A stretch of DNA of 64,000 nt from contig NZ_JACSPT010000001.1 in assembly GCF_014837015.1 (NCBI RefSeq), positions 280,621 through 344,620 of the forward strand, read 5' to 3'. Positions 55,132-63,862 of the stretch are shown here, one piece after another. Numbering within the stretch: the stretch's first letter is position 1; each line of letters starts with the position of its first letter. Made by a program: the position numbers and the translations under genes. Under the pieces are notes generated by a model. The model ran no database searches and was not told the origin of the DNA. It saw nothing but the letters and a program-made list of their open reading frames with translations. The stretch comes from Acinetobacter pecorum. Its GTDB lineage: Bacteria > Pseudomonadota > Gammaproteobacteria > Pseudomonadales > Moraxellaceae.

Positions 55132-57840
55132 ATGGCTGCAGGACGGAATGAGTTGCGCATGATCTGGCTGATTACCCTGCTGATTGCCGGGATCAGCGCT
55201 TGGTATCTGGGTTATCAGATTGTGACTTATCTGTGTGGTTTGGGGTTTATCTTTAGCGTGATGCAATATGTCACTGCGGTAGAAGCATCGATGAATCAAT
55301 TGGCCGGACAGCAGCAGATGTCCTTGGAGCATAACTCTAAAGTTCCTTTATATATTTCCTCAATTACTGCCATTGTTGGTGGACTGGCTGAACTGGATTG
55401 GCTGATGGGCATCGGGATTACGGCCTGGGTATTCTTTTTGCTCAGGTGGCTGCAACGTCTGGAAGGGCGTTTGATACAGCTGCAATCGCAATCACATTCT
55501 GCCGATCCCTTACAGCGCTCACCGGATCGATCCGATTCTGTTCCATTCGTGAAAACTGAGCCTGCCCAAGAGGTAAATGACTCTCCTCATCTGGTAGATC
55601 AACTGCAGCGCTGGCTTTTCCAGGGAAATCCAGTCTTAAAAGTCGCGATTAGTATTTTGGTGATTGGGATTATTTTGCTGCTGCGTTTTGCCACCGAGCA
55701 CTGGCAACTCAGTCTGGCTGCAAAATTGGGCCTGGTTGCACTGGCAAGTGGCTGTGTAACAGGTCTGGGTTATCGCCTGATGCAGAAAAATCGGAGTTTT
55801 GCTCTGGCACTGGAAGGACTGGGTTTGGGCAGTCTGTTCCTGACCTTATTTTTTGCCTATTACAATCTGGTGATTCCCACGTTACCGTTGGCGACTTTGC
55901 TATTCCTTATCATTCTGGTTATTACCCTGTATTTAAGTCTGAAACAGGAAAGCATCGAACTGGCCTTGATGGCTTTGCTGATTGCTTATCTGGCGCCGTT
56001 TACCTTGCCGACCCGCGATGCTTCTGCTGTTGAGCTGATCAGCTATTATCTTCTGATCAATATCGGGGTAGCAGTGCTGAGCAGTTTCCGGCCGTGGAAG
56101 ATTCTCAATCAAATTGCCTTTTTAGTGACTGTGGTCGTTGGCGGGATATATAGCCTGATTCATGGTTATACATATGAGCGTTATGCCATGACTGCGCTGA
56201 TTCTGGCACATACTGCACTGTTTATCTGGCTAGGTTACCGCTTTAGCCAGTTGCTGGCACGACAGGATCTCTCACGTTTTCAGTTAAAACCGGTATTGGA
56301 CTTAGCGCTGATTTTTGCTGCTCCTATTACTGCTTATATTTTTCTGTATCTGATTCATTTTAATCAGCCCAATCAAAAACTCTGGCAAGCTGGATTAAGC
56401 CTGTTCTTTGCACTGGTCTTTGCCGCTTGCTGGACACTGTTGCGCCGTAAAAAAACTATCCAGCTCATTTCGCAGAGCTATCTGAGCCTGATGCTGATTT
56501 TCCTGGCCTTGGTGCCACCGATCTTATTGACAGAACAATGGAGTGTGATTGGCTGGGCAGTTGAAGGTGTGCTGATTTATTTATGGGCCTTGGAAAAAAA
56601 TGTCCGGGTAGCACACTATCTGAGCATGGGCTTATTACTGATGGCCGGATTCAGCAGTCTGTATTATCTGGTCGAGATTAATCCAACACCGCGAATCATT
56701 TTCTGGATTTTGAGTCTGTGCTATGTGGCAGTCGTGGTCATCAGCCAGCTTAAAAAGCAGTACCAGCAGCAGATGGATAGTCTGAGTGTCAGTTTTTTAA
56801 GCAGCGTGAATGTCGCGGCCAGTCTGATGCTATTTGCCTTGCTGGAAGATGAATTCCCGAGTCAGCATGCCTATGTGCTGAGTTTATTTATCATCACACT
56901 GGGTTATGTACTGTTCAATGAAATGATCCTGCGCAAAAATCAGGAATGGTCCTGGTTACTGCCGAAGTGGAGCGGCATCTCACCCTTGCTGGTCATTGCG
57001 GCAATTCTGACCTTGGATCGTAGTCAAAATGCGGTGATTGTCTGGAATGGTGATCTGGAACGTGGGGTTTCTGCACTTTCAGCGATATTATTGGCCATTC
57101 TGTGGCTTAGACCGCTGGCTGGCTTGCAGCTCTCCAAGGAATGGATGAGCTTTGGTGTTTTTAGCAGCCTGGCTCTGGCAAGTTTATGCCTGATCCCGAA
57201 CATGCCTTATCTGAGCATGGTGATTTTACCTTTATTATTCTGCCTGTGGTGCTATCGGCAGGATGTGCAGTCAGGCTGGCAGCAGCTTTGGCAAACCAAG
57301 AGCTGTTTATTGCTGATGGCAACTTGGCTGGTTTGTTCACAGCTGTTTAGCCAGCAAGCTTTTCAATATTACTGGCTGCCGATTCTCAATCCTTTTGACC
57401 TGATCAGTATTGCCATGTTTGCCAGTTTTATCTGGATGCTGTTACAGCAAATCAAGGTGGGACGTGATAAAGGCATGATTGCAGTTTTAATGGTACTAAG
57501 CCTGTTATGGCTTTCCAGTTATATAGTTTTAAGAGCTTTACATATGTATCTGCAGACACCGTTTAATGAGCTGGCATTATGGAATAATGCAACAGTTCAG
57601 CTGAGTCTGACCATACTCTGGGTATTACTGGCCTGGATTACCATGTGGACGGCGACACTCAAAAAACTGAAACCGATGTGGATTTTAGGCGGCAGTATTC
57701 TGGTGATTGTGACTTTAAAGCTCGTAATATTTGACCTGTCACATATTGGCACCCTGACCCGGGTGATTTCCTTCTTGCTGGCGGGCGGGGTGATGCTGCT
57801 GATTGCGTATATTGCGCCGATGCCGGAGAAGGAGCATTGA
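55132..57840 (+). CDS. DUF2339 family multi-spanning membrane protein
   Basis: This 902-aa protein has about 25 hydrophobic segments in a nearly continuous array and few loops, which matches the DUF2339 family. The cytosolic N-terminal portion after two initial helices (residues about 120-155, rich in Ser/Pro/Asp) precedes LVDQLQRWLFQGNPVLKVAI, the start of the family's core. The C-terminus ends AYIAPMPEKEH. The family is large and conserved in Gammaproteobacteria, but its function is unknown to me. It is monocistronic; the stop is followed by a palindromic repeat. Confidence 0.87.
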   Translation: MAAGRNELRMIWLITLLIAGISAWYLGYQIVTYLCGLGFIFSVMQYVTAVEASMNQLAGQQQMSLEHNSKVPLYISSITAIVGGLAELDWLMGIGITAWVFFLLRWLQRLEGRLIQLQSQSHSADPLQRSPDRSDSVPFVKTEPAQEVNDSPHLVDQLQRWLFQGNPVLKVAISILVIGIILLLRFATEHWQLSLAAKLGLVALASGCVTGLGYRLMQKNRSFALALEGLGLGSLFLTLFFAYYNLVIPTLPLATLLFLIILVITLYLSLKQESIELALMALLIAYLAPFTLPTRDASAVELISYYLLINIGVAVLSSFRPWKILNQIAFLVTVVVGGIYSLIHGYTYERYAMTALILAHTALFIWLGYRFSQLLARQDLSRFQLKPVLDLALIFAAPITAYIFLYLIHFNQPNQKLWQAGLSLFFALVFAACWTLLRRKKTIQLISQSYLSLMLIFLALVPPILLTEQWSVIGWAVEGVLIYLWALEKNVRVAHYLSMGLLLMAGFSSLYYLVEINPTPRIIFWILSLCYVAVVVISQLKKQYQQQMDSLSVSFLSSVNVAASLMLFALLEDEFPSQHAYVLSLFIITLGYVLFNEMILRKNQEWSWLLPKWSGISPLLVIAAILTLDRSQNAVIVWNGDLERGVSALSAILLAILWLRPLAGLQLSKEWMSFGVFSSLALASLCLIPNMPYLSMVILPLLFCLWCYRQDVQSGWQQLWQTKSCLLLMATWLVCSQLFSQQAFQYYWLPILNPFDLISIAMFASFIWMLLQQIKVGRDKGMIAVLMVLSLLWLSSYIVLRALHMYLQTPFNELALWNNATVQLSLTILWVLLAWITMWTATLKKLKPMWILGGSILVIVTLKLVIFDLSHIGTLTRVISFLLAGGVMLLIAYIAPMPEKEH

Positions 57841-57842
57841 AT

Positions 57843-57881
57843 CCTCTCCCTAACCCTCTCTTTTAAAAAAGGAGAGGGAAT
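57843..57881. repeat. CCTCTCC/GGAGAGG palindromic repeat, copy 6
   Basis: CCTCTCCCTAACCCTCTC, then TTTTAAAAAA, then GGAGAGGG. It is in the reverse orientation to copies 2 and 3 and lies between convergent genes. Confidence 0.8.
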
Positions 57882-57888
57882 CTAAGGA

Positions 57889-58812
57889 TTATTTTAGACT
57901 AGGCTCTCTTTTCAATGTCTTGTCATTGGCGTATTGATCAATTTCTTCATTTTCTAGAGGACGGGAAAGTGGAGGATCGACAAAGCCCATTTTTGGCACC
58001 GGAATTTCAATCTGGTTATCGACAAAGCCGTTGCGAATCCGTTCCTGCATTTCATCACGTACTTTCAGGTAGTTTTCCTGTTGGCACCACACCGCAAACA
58101 GCAGTTCAATCGAAGATTCACGGAACGCAGTAACGGTGACGGCCGGTTTCGGGTCGGCCAGAACCAGTGGATACTTATTGGCAACGTCCAGCAGAACTTC
58201 GCGTACCTTGATAATATCTTCATGGAAATTGATTGCCAAAGTAATTGGAATACGCCGTATCGGAAATTTTGACAGGTTCTGTACCGGTGCCCGAATCAGC
58301 TGTTCATTTGGCAACCGTACATAAATATTATCTTGGGTCAAAAGCTTAACCGAGAGCAGGTCAATCGAAATCACTTCGCCTTCAATGGTATGCCCACGAA
58401 TCAAGGTAATCTGGATGGTATCACCCACTTCAAAGGAACCTTCACCAATCAGGAATAGACCACTGATCAGGTTGGATGCCGAGGTTTGTGAAGCGAAACC
58501 CAGTGCGACCGTTAGAATTCCGGCAGCGCCAAGGAAGACACTGAGTTTAAAGCCGGCCTCTTTCAGGCTGGCCATCACAAATAGCAGGAAGATAAAATAG
58601 AAAATCCCGCGGCGCCAGACCAGTTTCTGATGGGCATTAAAACGTACGCCAATGGTCCGGATAAAGGTATTGGAAATAAAGCGTGCGATCAGGAAACCAA
58701 TAAAGCACAACACCACCGCCACCAGAACTTCGGTCAGGCGGTCGGTATTGATACTGGTAAACACTCCCTTCAGGCTGTTGGTGACTTCGGTCGGAATATT
58801 TGAACTTGGCAT
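57889..58812 (-). CDS. MscS-family mechanosensitive channel
   Basis: This 307-aa inner-membrane channel has three N-terminal transmembrane segments (VLVAVVLCFIGFLIARFISN; FYFIFLLFVMASLKEAGFKL; FLGAAGILTVALGFASQTSA). The last is the pore helix TM3 with the Gly/Ala pattern AAGILTVALGFASQTSASNLISG. The beta domain (GDTIQITLIRGHTIEGEVIS) and alpha/beta C-terminal domain follow. It opens under membrane tension to release solutes at hypo-osmotic shock. The partner DUF432 gene ends 9 nt before its start, so the two are cotranscribed. Confidence 0.93.
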   Translation of the reverse strand: MPSSNIPTEVTNSLKGVFTSINTDRLTEVLVAVVLCFIGFLIARFISNTFIRTIGVRFNAHQKLVWRRGIFYFIFLLFVMASLKEAGFKLSVFLGAAGILTVALGFASQTSASNLISGLFLIGEGSFEVGDTIQITLIRGHTIEGEVISIDLLSVKLLTQDNIYVRLPNEQLIRAPVQNLSKFPIRRIPITLAINFHEDIIKVREVLLDVANKYPLVLADPKPAVTVTAFRESSIELLFAVWCQQENYLKVRDEMQERIRNGFVDNQIEIPVPKMGFVDPPLSRPLENEEIDQYANDKTLKREPSLK

Positions 58813-58821
58813 CAGACGCCC

Positions 58822-59652
58822 TTAGAAAAATGAATCAAACATATTAAATAACGCACCTGCCGGATCGCGCGGTGGGTGCAGATAGGCCACTTCACCAGCA
58901 TTGGGCGGCGTGCGGTTTTCGACCCGAATCCGCGGTGGACGGTCCGAACTTTCATGCAAGACCCGGATTTGTGAGGTCCATAAGCGGCCGGTACTTTCAC
59001 TATAAAATAAAGGTAGAGCCGGTACAGGAACATTCATCCGGTCAAAGCGCAATTGCTGGTTACTGGTATTGTGAAATTCAATCGGTGTGACTGCACGAAA
59101 GGCCCGTGGATGTAACTGTTTCAGTTCGGTTCTGCCATCAACTGCGGTGGCATAACAGATTTCCCCCGAACGGTGATTGGGTCCAAACCAGGTGTCTTTT
59201 GGTAAGATCACCGGCAAGTCAAAAATGGGTGCACGCTGACCTTCGACAAAACCTGCAATCCATAAGGGGGTGCTGATATAAAGCGTACCGCGTTGTCCGG
59301 CCGGGATGTAAATCGGATCGACTGGCTTGATCACCACAGAACGGTCTGCAAGACGTGGCATGAGTTGCAGTTTATTTTGTGTGGATTTGAACATGTAGCG
59401 TTCAATTTTCACTGGTAGTGGAAAGGCAAAATTTGGATCATCAATCTGATGCCATTGCTGCTCATAATCGTATTGTACGGAAGGACGATAATATTCCAGT
59501 CGCCATTCCTGAATGCCCCGGGTCAGACGAAACAGCAAGGAGCCAAACTGCCAGGCTTTGGATTGATTTATTTCAAAATTCTGTTCTCCCCACCAGCGCA
59601 TTTTTGCTATATTCGGGATTAATTCATCTTTATCTTGCGGCAATCTTGGCAC
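58822..59652 (-). CDS. DUF432 family protein, partner of MscS
   Basis: This protein of up to 276 aa is placed 9 nt upstream of mscS in the same direction. It looks soluble and beta-rich (GSLLFRLTRGIQEWRLEYYR; VVIKPVDPIYIPAGQRGTLY; APIFDLPVILPKDTWFGPNH; CYATAVDGRTELKQLHPRAF). DUF432 proteins are often beside MscS channels in bacteria and archaea (family knowledge), suggesting a shared role at the membrane. The start codon is uncertain: GTG at 59652 abuts AAGAAAGG, TTG at 59643 has better spacing, and the first ATG (MRWWGEQ) is at 59601. The function is unknown. Confidence 0.75.
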   Translation of the reverse strand: MPRLPQDKDELIPNIAKMRWWGEQNFEINQSKAWQFGSLLFRLTRGIQEWRLEYYRPSVQYDYEQQWHQIDDPNFAFPLPVKIERYMFKSTQNKLQLMPRLADRSVVIKPVDPIYIPAGQRGTLYISTPLWIAGFVEGQRAPIFDLPVILPKDTWFGPNHRSGEICYATAVDGRTELKQLHPRAFRAVTPIEFHNTSNQQLRFDRMNVPVPALPLFYSESTGRLWTSQIRVLHESSDRPPRIRVENRTPPNAGEVAYLHPPRDPAGALFNMFDSFF

Positions 59653-59745
59653 CCTTTCTTGCTAAATCTTTGAAAACATACTTCACGCTGTCATATGCTT
59701 AGAGTACACTCAATTTAAATTTTTTCATCATTATTATAATTCGCG

Positions 59746-61233
59746 ATGCAAGTACTTAAACAATTACAAATCCCATATAGCTTCGCCAAGCGCCATGGAG
59801 TGCTGTTGCGTTATGAGGGAGATCAGGCCTTTATTCTGCGTCGTGACAATACCTCCATGCTTGCATTGCAGGAAGCCCGCCGTCTGCTCGGCTATCCGGC
59901 CCATTTTCAGCTGTGTAGCGAACAGGAATTTAACCAGTTGCTCAGTTCCAGTTTTGCCGGCGATAGCGGGGAATCACAACAGGTGGCTGCCGGTCTGGAA
60001 GATCATCCGGATTTACTCAGTCTGGCCGATTCCGTACCAGAAGCAGAAGACCTGATGGATCAGGAAGATGATGCGCCAATTGTGCGTCTGATCAATGCGC
60101 TATTATCCGAGGCGATTCGTGTCGGGGCTTCCGATATTCATATTGAATCTTTTGAGAAAAAACTCTCGGTGCGTTTACGGGTCGATGGCCAGTTACGCGA
60201 AATTGTCCAACCACGTCGTGAACTGGCCCCGCTTCTGGTTTCACGGATTAAAGTCATGGCCAAACTGGATATTGCGGAAAAACGTATTCCGCAAGATGGC
60301 CGTATTTCCTTGCGTCTGGCGGGGCGTGAAGTTGATGTGCGTGTATCCACTTTGCCTTCTTCTTATGGTGAACGGGTGGTGATGCGTCTATTAGACAAGC
60401 AGGCTGGCCGGTTAAATATGACCCATTTGGGTTTGATGCAACCAGACTATGAACGCTTAACCCATCTGGTACATCGTCCACATGGAATTATTCTGGTGAC
60501 CGGCCCGACGGGTTCGGGTAAAACCACCACCTTATATGCGGCACTTTCTGATCTGAATGACGGTTCCAAAAATATTCTTACGGCTGAAGATCCGATTGAA
60601 TACCAGTTAGAAGGGATTGGTCAGACTCAGGTTAATACCAAAGTGGATATGACTTTTGCCCGTGCGTTAAAAGCAATGCTGCGTCAGGACCCGGATGTCG
60701 TCATGGTCGGCGAGATTCGTGATCTGGAAACCGCAGAAATTGCGGTACAGGCTTCATTGACGGGGCATCTGGTTTTATCCACCTTGCATACCAATACTGC
60801 CATTGGTGCAGTGACCCGTCTTAAAGATATGGGAATTGAACCATTTCTGCTTTCAAGTTCCCTGATTGGCGTGATTGCACAGCGTCTGGTCAGAACCCTA
60901 TGCCCACATTGCGCAACCTGGCGTGAAGCAGATGCTTTTGAGAAGAATCTGTTTGAACATATTGAACATCCCCAGGATTTAAAACTCCCTCAACCGCAAG
61001 GCTGTGAGCGCTGTGGCAATATGGGCTTTAGCGGGCGTACCGCAATTTATGAAATTGTGTCCGTCGATGATCATATGCGTCGTTTAATTCACGGCAATGC
61101 GGCTGAATATGAAATAGAAAGCTATGCCCGACAGTCATCAGGCTCCATTCGTGATGATGGTTTACGCAAAGTATTGGCAGGTAAAACTACGATTGAAGAA
61201 GTATTGCGAGTGACCAACGAAGCGGCGGACTAA
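59746..61233 (+). CDS. gspE: Type II secretion ATPase GspE
   Basis: This 495-aa cytosolic ATPase powers the type II secretion pseudopilus. The N-terminal N1 domain (about 1-100) precedes the core: DDAPIVRLINALLSEAIRVG, ASDIHIE, Walker A ILVTGPTGSGKTTTLYAALS, Asp box ILTAEDPIEYQLEGIGQTQV, Walker B QDPDVVMVGEIRDLETAEIA and His box SLTGHLVLSTLHTN. The zinc module CPHC ... CERC near 385-425 is typical of GspE. PilB would be longer and usually next to pilC; here the gene stands alone, which fits the scattered gsp genes of Acinetobacter (knowledge of the genus). Confidence 0.92.
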   Translation: MQVLKQLQIPYSFAKRHGVLLRYEGDQAFILRRDNTSMLALQEARRLLGYPAHFQLCSEQEFNQLLSSSFAGDSGESQQVAAGLEDHPDLLSLADSVPEAEDLMDQEDDAPIVRLINALLSEAIRVGASDIHIESFEKKLSVRLRVDGQLREIVQPRRELAPLLVSRIKVMAKLDIAEKRIPQDGRISLRLAGREVDVRVSTLPSSYGERVVMRLLDKQAGRLNMTHLGLMQPDYERLTHLVHRPHGIILVTGPTGSGKTTTLYAALSDLNDGSKNILTAEDPIEYQLEGIGQTQVNTKVDMTFARALKAMLRQDPDVVMVGEIRDLETAEIAVQASLTGHLVLSTLHTNTAIGAVTRLKDMGIEPFLLSSSLIGVIAQRLVRTLCPHCATWREADAFEKNLFEHIEHPQDLKLPQPQGCERCGNMGFSGRTAIYEIVSVDDHMRRLIHGNAAEYEIESYARQSSGSIRDDGLRKVLAGKTTIEEVLRVTNEAAD

Positions 61234-61283
61234 TCTTTTAATCTATTACTTTCATTATAAGGATCGTCAGGAATTTTGGGAAT

Positions 61284-61676
61284 TTACCAAAGGCTGGCGA
61301 TTTTTTCCATGAGCTGGGCACGAAATGGTGCAGTCGGATTGCCCGGATTACGCAAAGCTTCATTTTCATAAAAGTTCTGCCAAGTCTGACTCATTTCTAA
61401 AGTCAATCCTTCCTGTTTCATTGTTTCAACATCTGCCTGAGTGATATTGAAAAAACGGGCTTGCGCACCATCGGGACCTGTTCCCCAGCCGATAATTCCT
61501 TGACCAAATTCGGGTAAGTTCATGTTGTTTGGGGTAGGTGGAATGGGCAAGCGTTCAATCTTTGTATTGACCAGAGAATTTACCTGTGGGCGGATTTTTT
61601 CTGAGAGATGAAGATCTGCAAAAGAGGCGGTAGCAACGGTCAGTAAGAAAGAACTTAAAAGAACAGGTTTGAACAT
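61284..61676 (-). CDS. Secreted hypothetical protein, 130 aa
   Basis: This protein has a Sec signal peptide (MFKPVLLSSFLLTVATASFA, cleavage about residue 20). The mature part is about 110 aa, with a proline-rich PIPPTPNNMNLPEFGQGIIG and a helical end (LEMSQTWQNFYENEALRNPG; RAQLMEKIASLW). I do not recognise a family. The start is an ATG just after an in-frame TTG, with a weak ribosome binding site. It converges with gspE and may be unrelated to secretion. Confidence 0.7.
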   Translation of the reverse strand: MFKPVLLSSFLLTVATASFADLHLSEKIRPQVNSLVNTKIERLPIPPTPNNMNLPEFGQGIIGWGTGPDGAQARFFNITQADVETMKQEGLTLEMSQTWQNFYENEALRNPGNPTAPFRAQLMEKIASLW

Positions 61677-61808
61677 CAATATAAATCAGATAAATGCAAA
61701 TAAGAATTATTATATATAATTTCTTAAGTTTTTGCTGTTGTTTTGAAAAGGAAGCTGGATGTTCAGGGAAAGTGAAGCAACTAAAAGTTGAAATTTATAA
61801 TTGAAGCT

Positions 61809-61841
61809 TGGCTATCCTGAAACTCTTTTTCAGGATAGCAG
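61809..61841. terminator. Stem-loop downstream of ohr
   Basis: GCTATCCTGAAA and TTTCAGGATAGC form an almost perfect stem around CTCT. No T-run follows, so termination efficiency is unclear. Confidence 0.55.
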
Positions 61842-61855
61842 TTAAGCAAAAAAGT

Positions 61856-62281
61856 TTAGGTAATGACGTTTAAGTTCACATCAATATTATTACGGGTCGC
61901 ATTTGAATAGGGACAGACGATATGGGCAGCGTCTACCAGTTTTTGCGCTTCTTCCTGATCCATGCCTTCGAGATGAATATTTAAGGTCACTTCAATACCA
62001 AACCCGGTAGGAATCGGTCCAATACCAACATCACCTTCAATAAAAGCATCTTTAGTCATATTGAGCTTGTCGCGATTGGCCACAAACTTCATGGCACCCA
62101 AAAAGCAGGCTGAGTAACCTGCAGCGAACAGTTGTTCTGGATTGGTTCCACCGCCTGGGCCGCCCATTTCTTTGGGCACCGCCAATTGTACATCCAGAAT
62201 CTGATCGTCAGAGGTCGCATGGCCATCGCGACCGCCGGTGGCTTTGGCATGTGCGGTATATACTACTTTTTCTAATGACAT
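61856..62281 (-). CDS. ohr: Organic hydroperoxide reductase, Ohr (OsmC superfamily)
   Basis: This 141-aa thiol peroxidase reduces organic hydroperoxides using dihydrolipoamide. It has the Ohr layout [40 protein letters not shown] (peroxidatic Cys near 59), and [19 protein letters not shown] (resolving Cys near 123). The Arg in TGGRDGHA is the expected catalytic Arg. An OhrR-type regulator is not adjacent. AGGAATTTATCTC supplies the ribosome binding site. It is monocistronic. Confidence 0.94.
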   Translation of the reverse strand: MSLEKVVYTAHAKATGGRDGHATSDDQILDVQLAVPKEMGGPGGGTNPEQLFAAGYSACFLGAMKFVANRDKLNMTKDAFIEGDVGIGPIPTGFGIEVTLNIHLEGMDQEEAQKLVDAAHIVCPYSNATRNNIDVNLNVIT

Positions 62282-62383
62282 GAGATAAATTCCTGCTTAT
62301 TTTTCATGGAGCTTTCATGCTCAGCTATTTCGCTCGAAGAATAAGCAGGGATTTTGTTATTTTATGCAAATATAAAAAAGTTT

Positions 62384-63211
62384 TTAAGAGAGCTGGAGCA
62401 ATTTACGATGTTGCATTAAAGGCATGGAGTCACGCACTTTTTGTTGTTCGTTTAAATCAAAGTCTACCGTGATCAGACCTGCACCCTCTGCATGGATCAT
62501 CTGCAGAAGCTGACCGCGACTGTTGGTGGCAGCTGCATGACCCCAAGTCTGACGTTTTTCACCATGCCAGCCTTGCTGGGCTGCACCAAGCACCGAGCAT
62601 TGGGCATCCATAGCACGTGTTTGCAGCAAAAGCTGCCAGTGCATTTCACCGGTGGTATAGGTAAATGCAGAAGGTGCAGTTAAAAGATTTGCACCTTTGG
62701 CCCGCAGGTTTAAAGCCAGTTCCGGAAAGCGCAGGTCATAGCAGACCATTAAACCGATATTGCCAAAAGGGGTCTTTGCTACTACCACATCTGTACCAGG
62801 CTCAAAGAACTTGGATTCCTGATAACCACCAACTGCATCACCCACTTGTACATCAAACAGGTGAATTTTGTCATAACGCGCTTCAGTGCGTTCTGGACTA
62901 ATACAAAGACTTACAGTACGTACCCGACCGTCTTCAATGACTGAGCCGTCTGGGCGATAGGGACAGGGTAAGGTCCCAGCCACAATCCAGGTTTCATATT
63001 GATGGGCAAGCTGTTCAAGACGTTGCTGAATGGCTTCAAACTGGGCAGCAGTTTCACGCTGTTTTCCTGCGGCAAAACAGACAAAGTTTTCAGGGAACAC
63101 AATAAGTTCAGCGCCATTGGCCTTACTTTGTTGAATTAAAGATTCAATCTCCATGAAATTGGCATTAATTTCATTTTGAGAATTCATTTGTACAACAGAA
63201 AGTAAAGTCAT
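62384..63211 (-). CDS. Nitrilase-superfamily carbon-nitrogen hydrolase (Nit2-like)
   Basis: This 275-aa enzyme has the catalytic triad E-K-C: Glu in LIVFPENFVCFA, Lys in ARYDKIHLFDV, and Cys in GLMVCYDLRFPELALNLRAK. LLTAPSAFTYTTGEMHWQLL is also typical of the omega-amidase/Nit group. It hydrolyses an amide, most likely an alpha-keto acid amide or deaminated glutathione (inference from Nit1/Nit2 relatives). It follows the STAS gene by 20 nt in the same direction, so the two may be cotranscribed. Confidence 0.88.
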   Translation of the reverse strand: MTLLSVVQMNSQNEINANFMEIESLIQQSKANGAELIVFPENFVCFAAGKQRETAAQFEAIQQRLEQLAHQYETWIVAGTLPCPYRPDGSVIEDGRVRTVSLCISPERTEARYDKIHLFDVQVGDAVGGYQESKFFEPGTDVVVAKTPFGNIGLMVCYDLRFPELALNLRAKGANLLTAPSAFTYTTGEMHWQLLLQTRAMDAQCSVLGAAQQGWHGEKRQTWGHAAATNSRGQLLQMIHAEGAGLITVDFDLNEQQKVRDSMPLMQHRKLLQLS

Positions 63212-63231
63212 AGTGTCCTCTTGGAAGATGG

Positions 63232-63750
63232 TTATACCTTTTGTTCGGAAACTTTATCCAAACTATCTTGCTCTTTCTGTAACTGTTTGACTAAAGGTTC
63301 AAACATGTTCTTGTTACTTTGATTCAGCTTCATCAAGGTTTTATGCGCATCCAGAACAGTATTCAACATATTCTGATGGGTAATATGTTCTTCCATCAGG
63401 GCGCGTGTGCATACATTAGGATCGCCACAATAATTCAGGATTACAAACACTTGGCTCAGTCCCATACTGTTGGCCAGAGTAGTAATGTCAGAATTGGTAG
63501 AAAGCATAACAGCTTGAATATTATGTACTTGTTTGAGCTTTAGGCCTAGCTTTGCCAGAACACCCAGTACAGTACTGTCAATAAAAGTGGTTTCGGTTAA
63601 ATCAACGATAGCGCCAACTACGTTGTCTTGCTGTTCAATTCTGTTCAGTAATTTGTCTAGACTAATACAAGACTGGGCACGCACTTCGCCGATAAGCTTA
63701 AAAATATGCGTTCCATTCAGACTTGCATATTCAACATGACCTGTTGACAT
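63232..63750 (-). CDS. STAS-domain anti-sigma factor antagonist (GigB-like)
   Basis: This 172-aa protein has a STAS domain at residues 1-100: VEYASLNGTHIFKLIGEVRA, then NVVGAIVDLTETTFIDSTVL, with the phosphorylatable Ser59/Thr60 pair in the D-S-T motif, then VHNIQAVMLSTNSDITTLAN. A roughly 70-residue helical tail follows (HITHQNMLNTVLDAHKTLMK; LVKQLQKEQDSLDKVSEQKV). The neighbour upstream is the end of a PP2C-type phosphatase, so this resembles the GigA/GigB stress pair of A. baumannii, in which the phosphatase dephosphorylates the STAS protein. The name is inferred from context. No anti-sigma kinase is visible. Confidence 0.78.
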   Translation of the reverse strand: MSTGHVEYASLNGTHIFKLIGEVRAQSCISLDKLLNRIEQQDNVVGAIVDLTETTFIDSTVLGVLAKLGLKLKQVHNIQAVMLSTNSDITTLANSMGLSQVFVILNYCGDPNVCTRALMEEHITHQNMLNTVLDAHKTLMKLNQSNKNMFEPLVKQLQKEQDSLDKVSEQKV

Positions 63751-63862
63751 ATAAATGCCATTTGCAGAGAAGGATATTAAATTATCCCATAGGGTCCAGG
63801 GATACTCAAGTGGCTGAAAGTAGTAATCAAATTAAGTGCTTATAAAGTCTGTAAATATAGTA

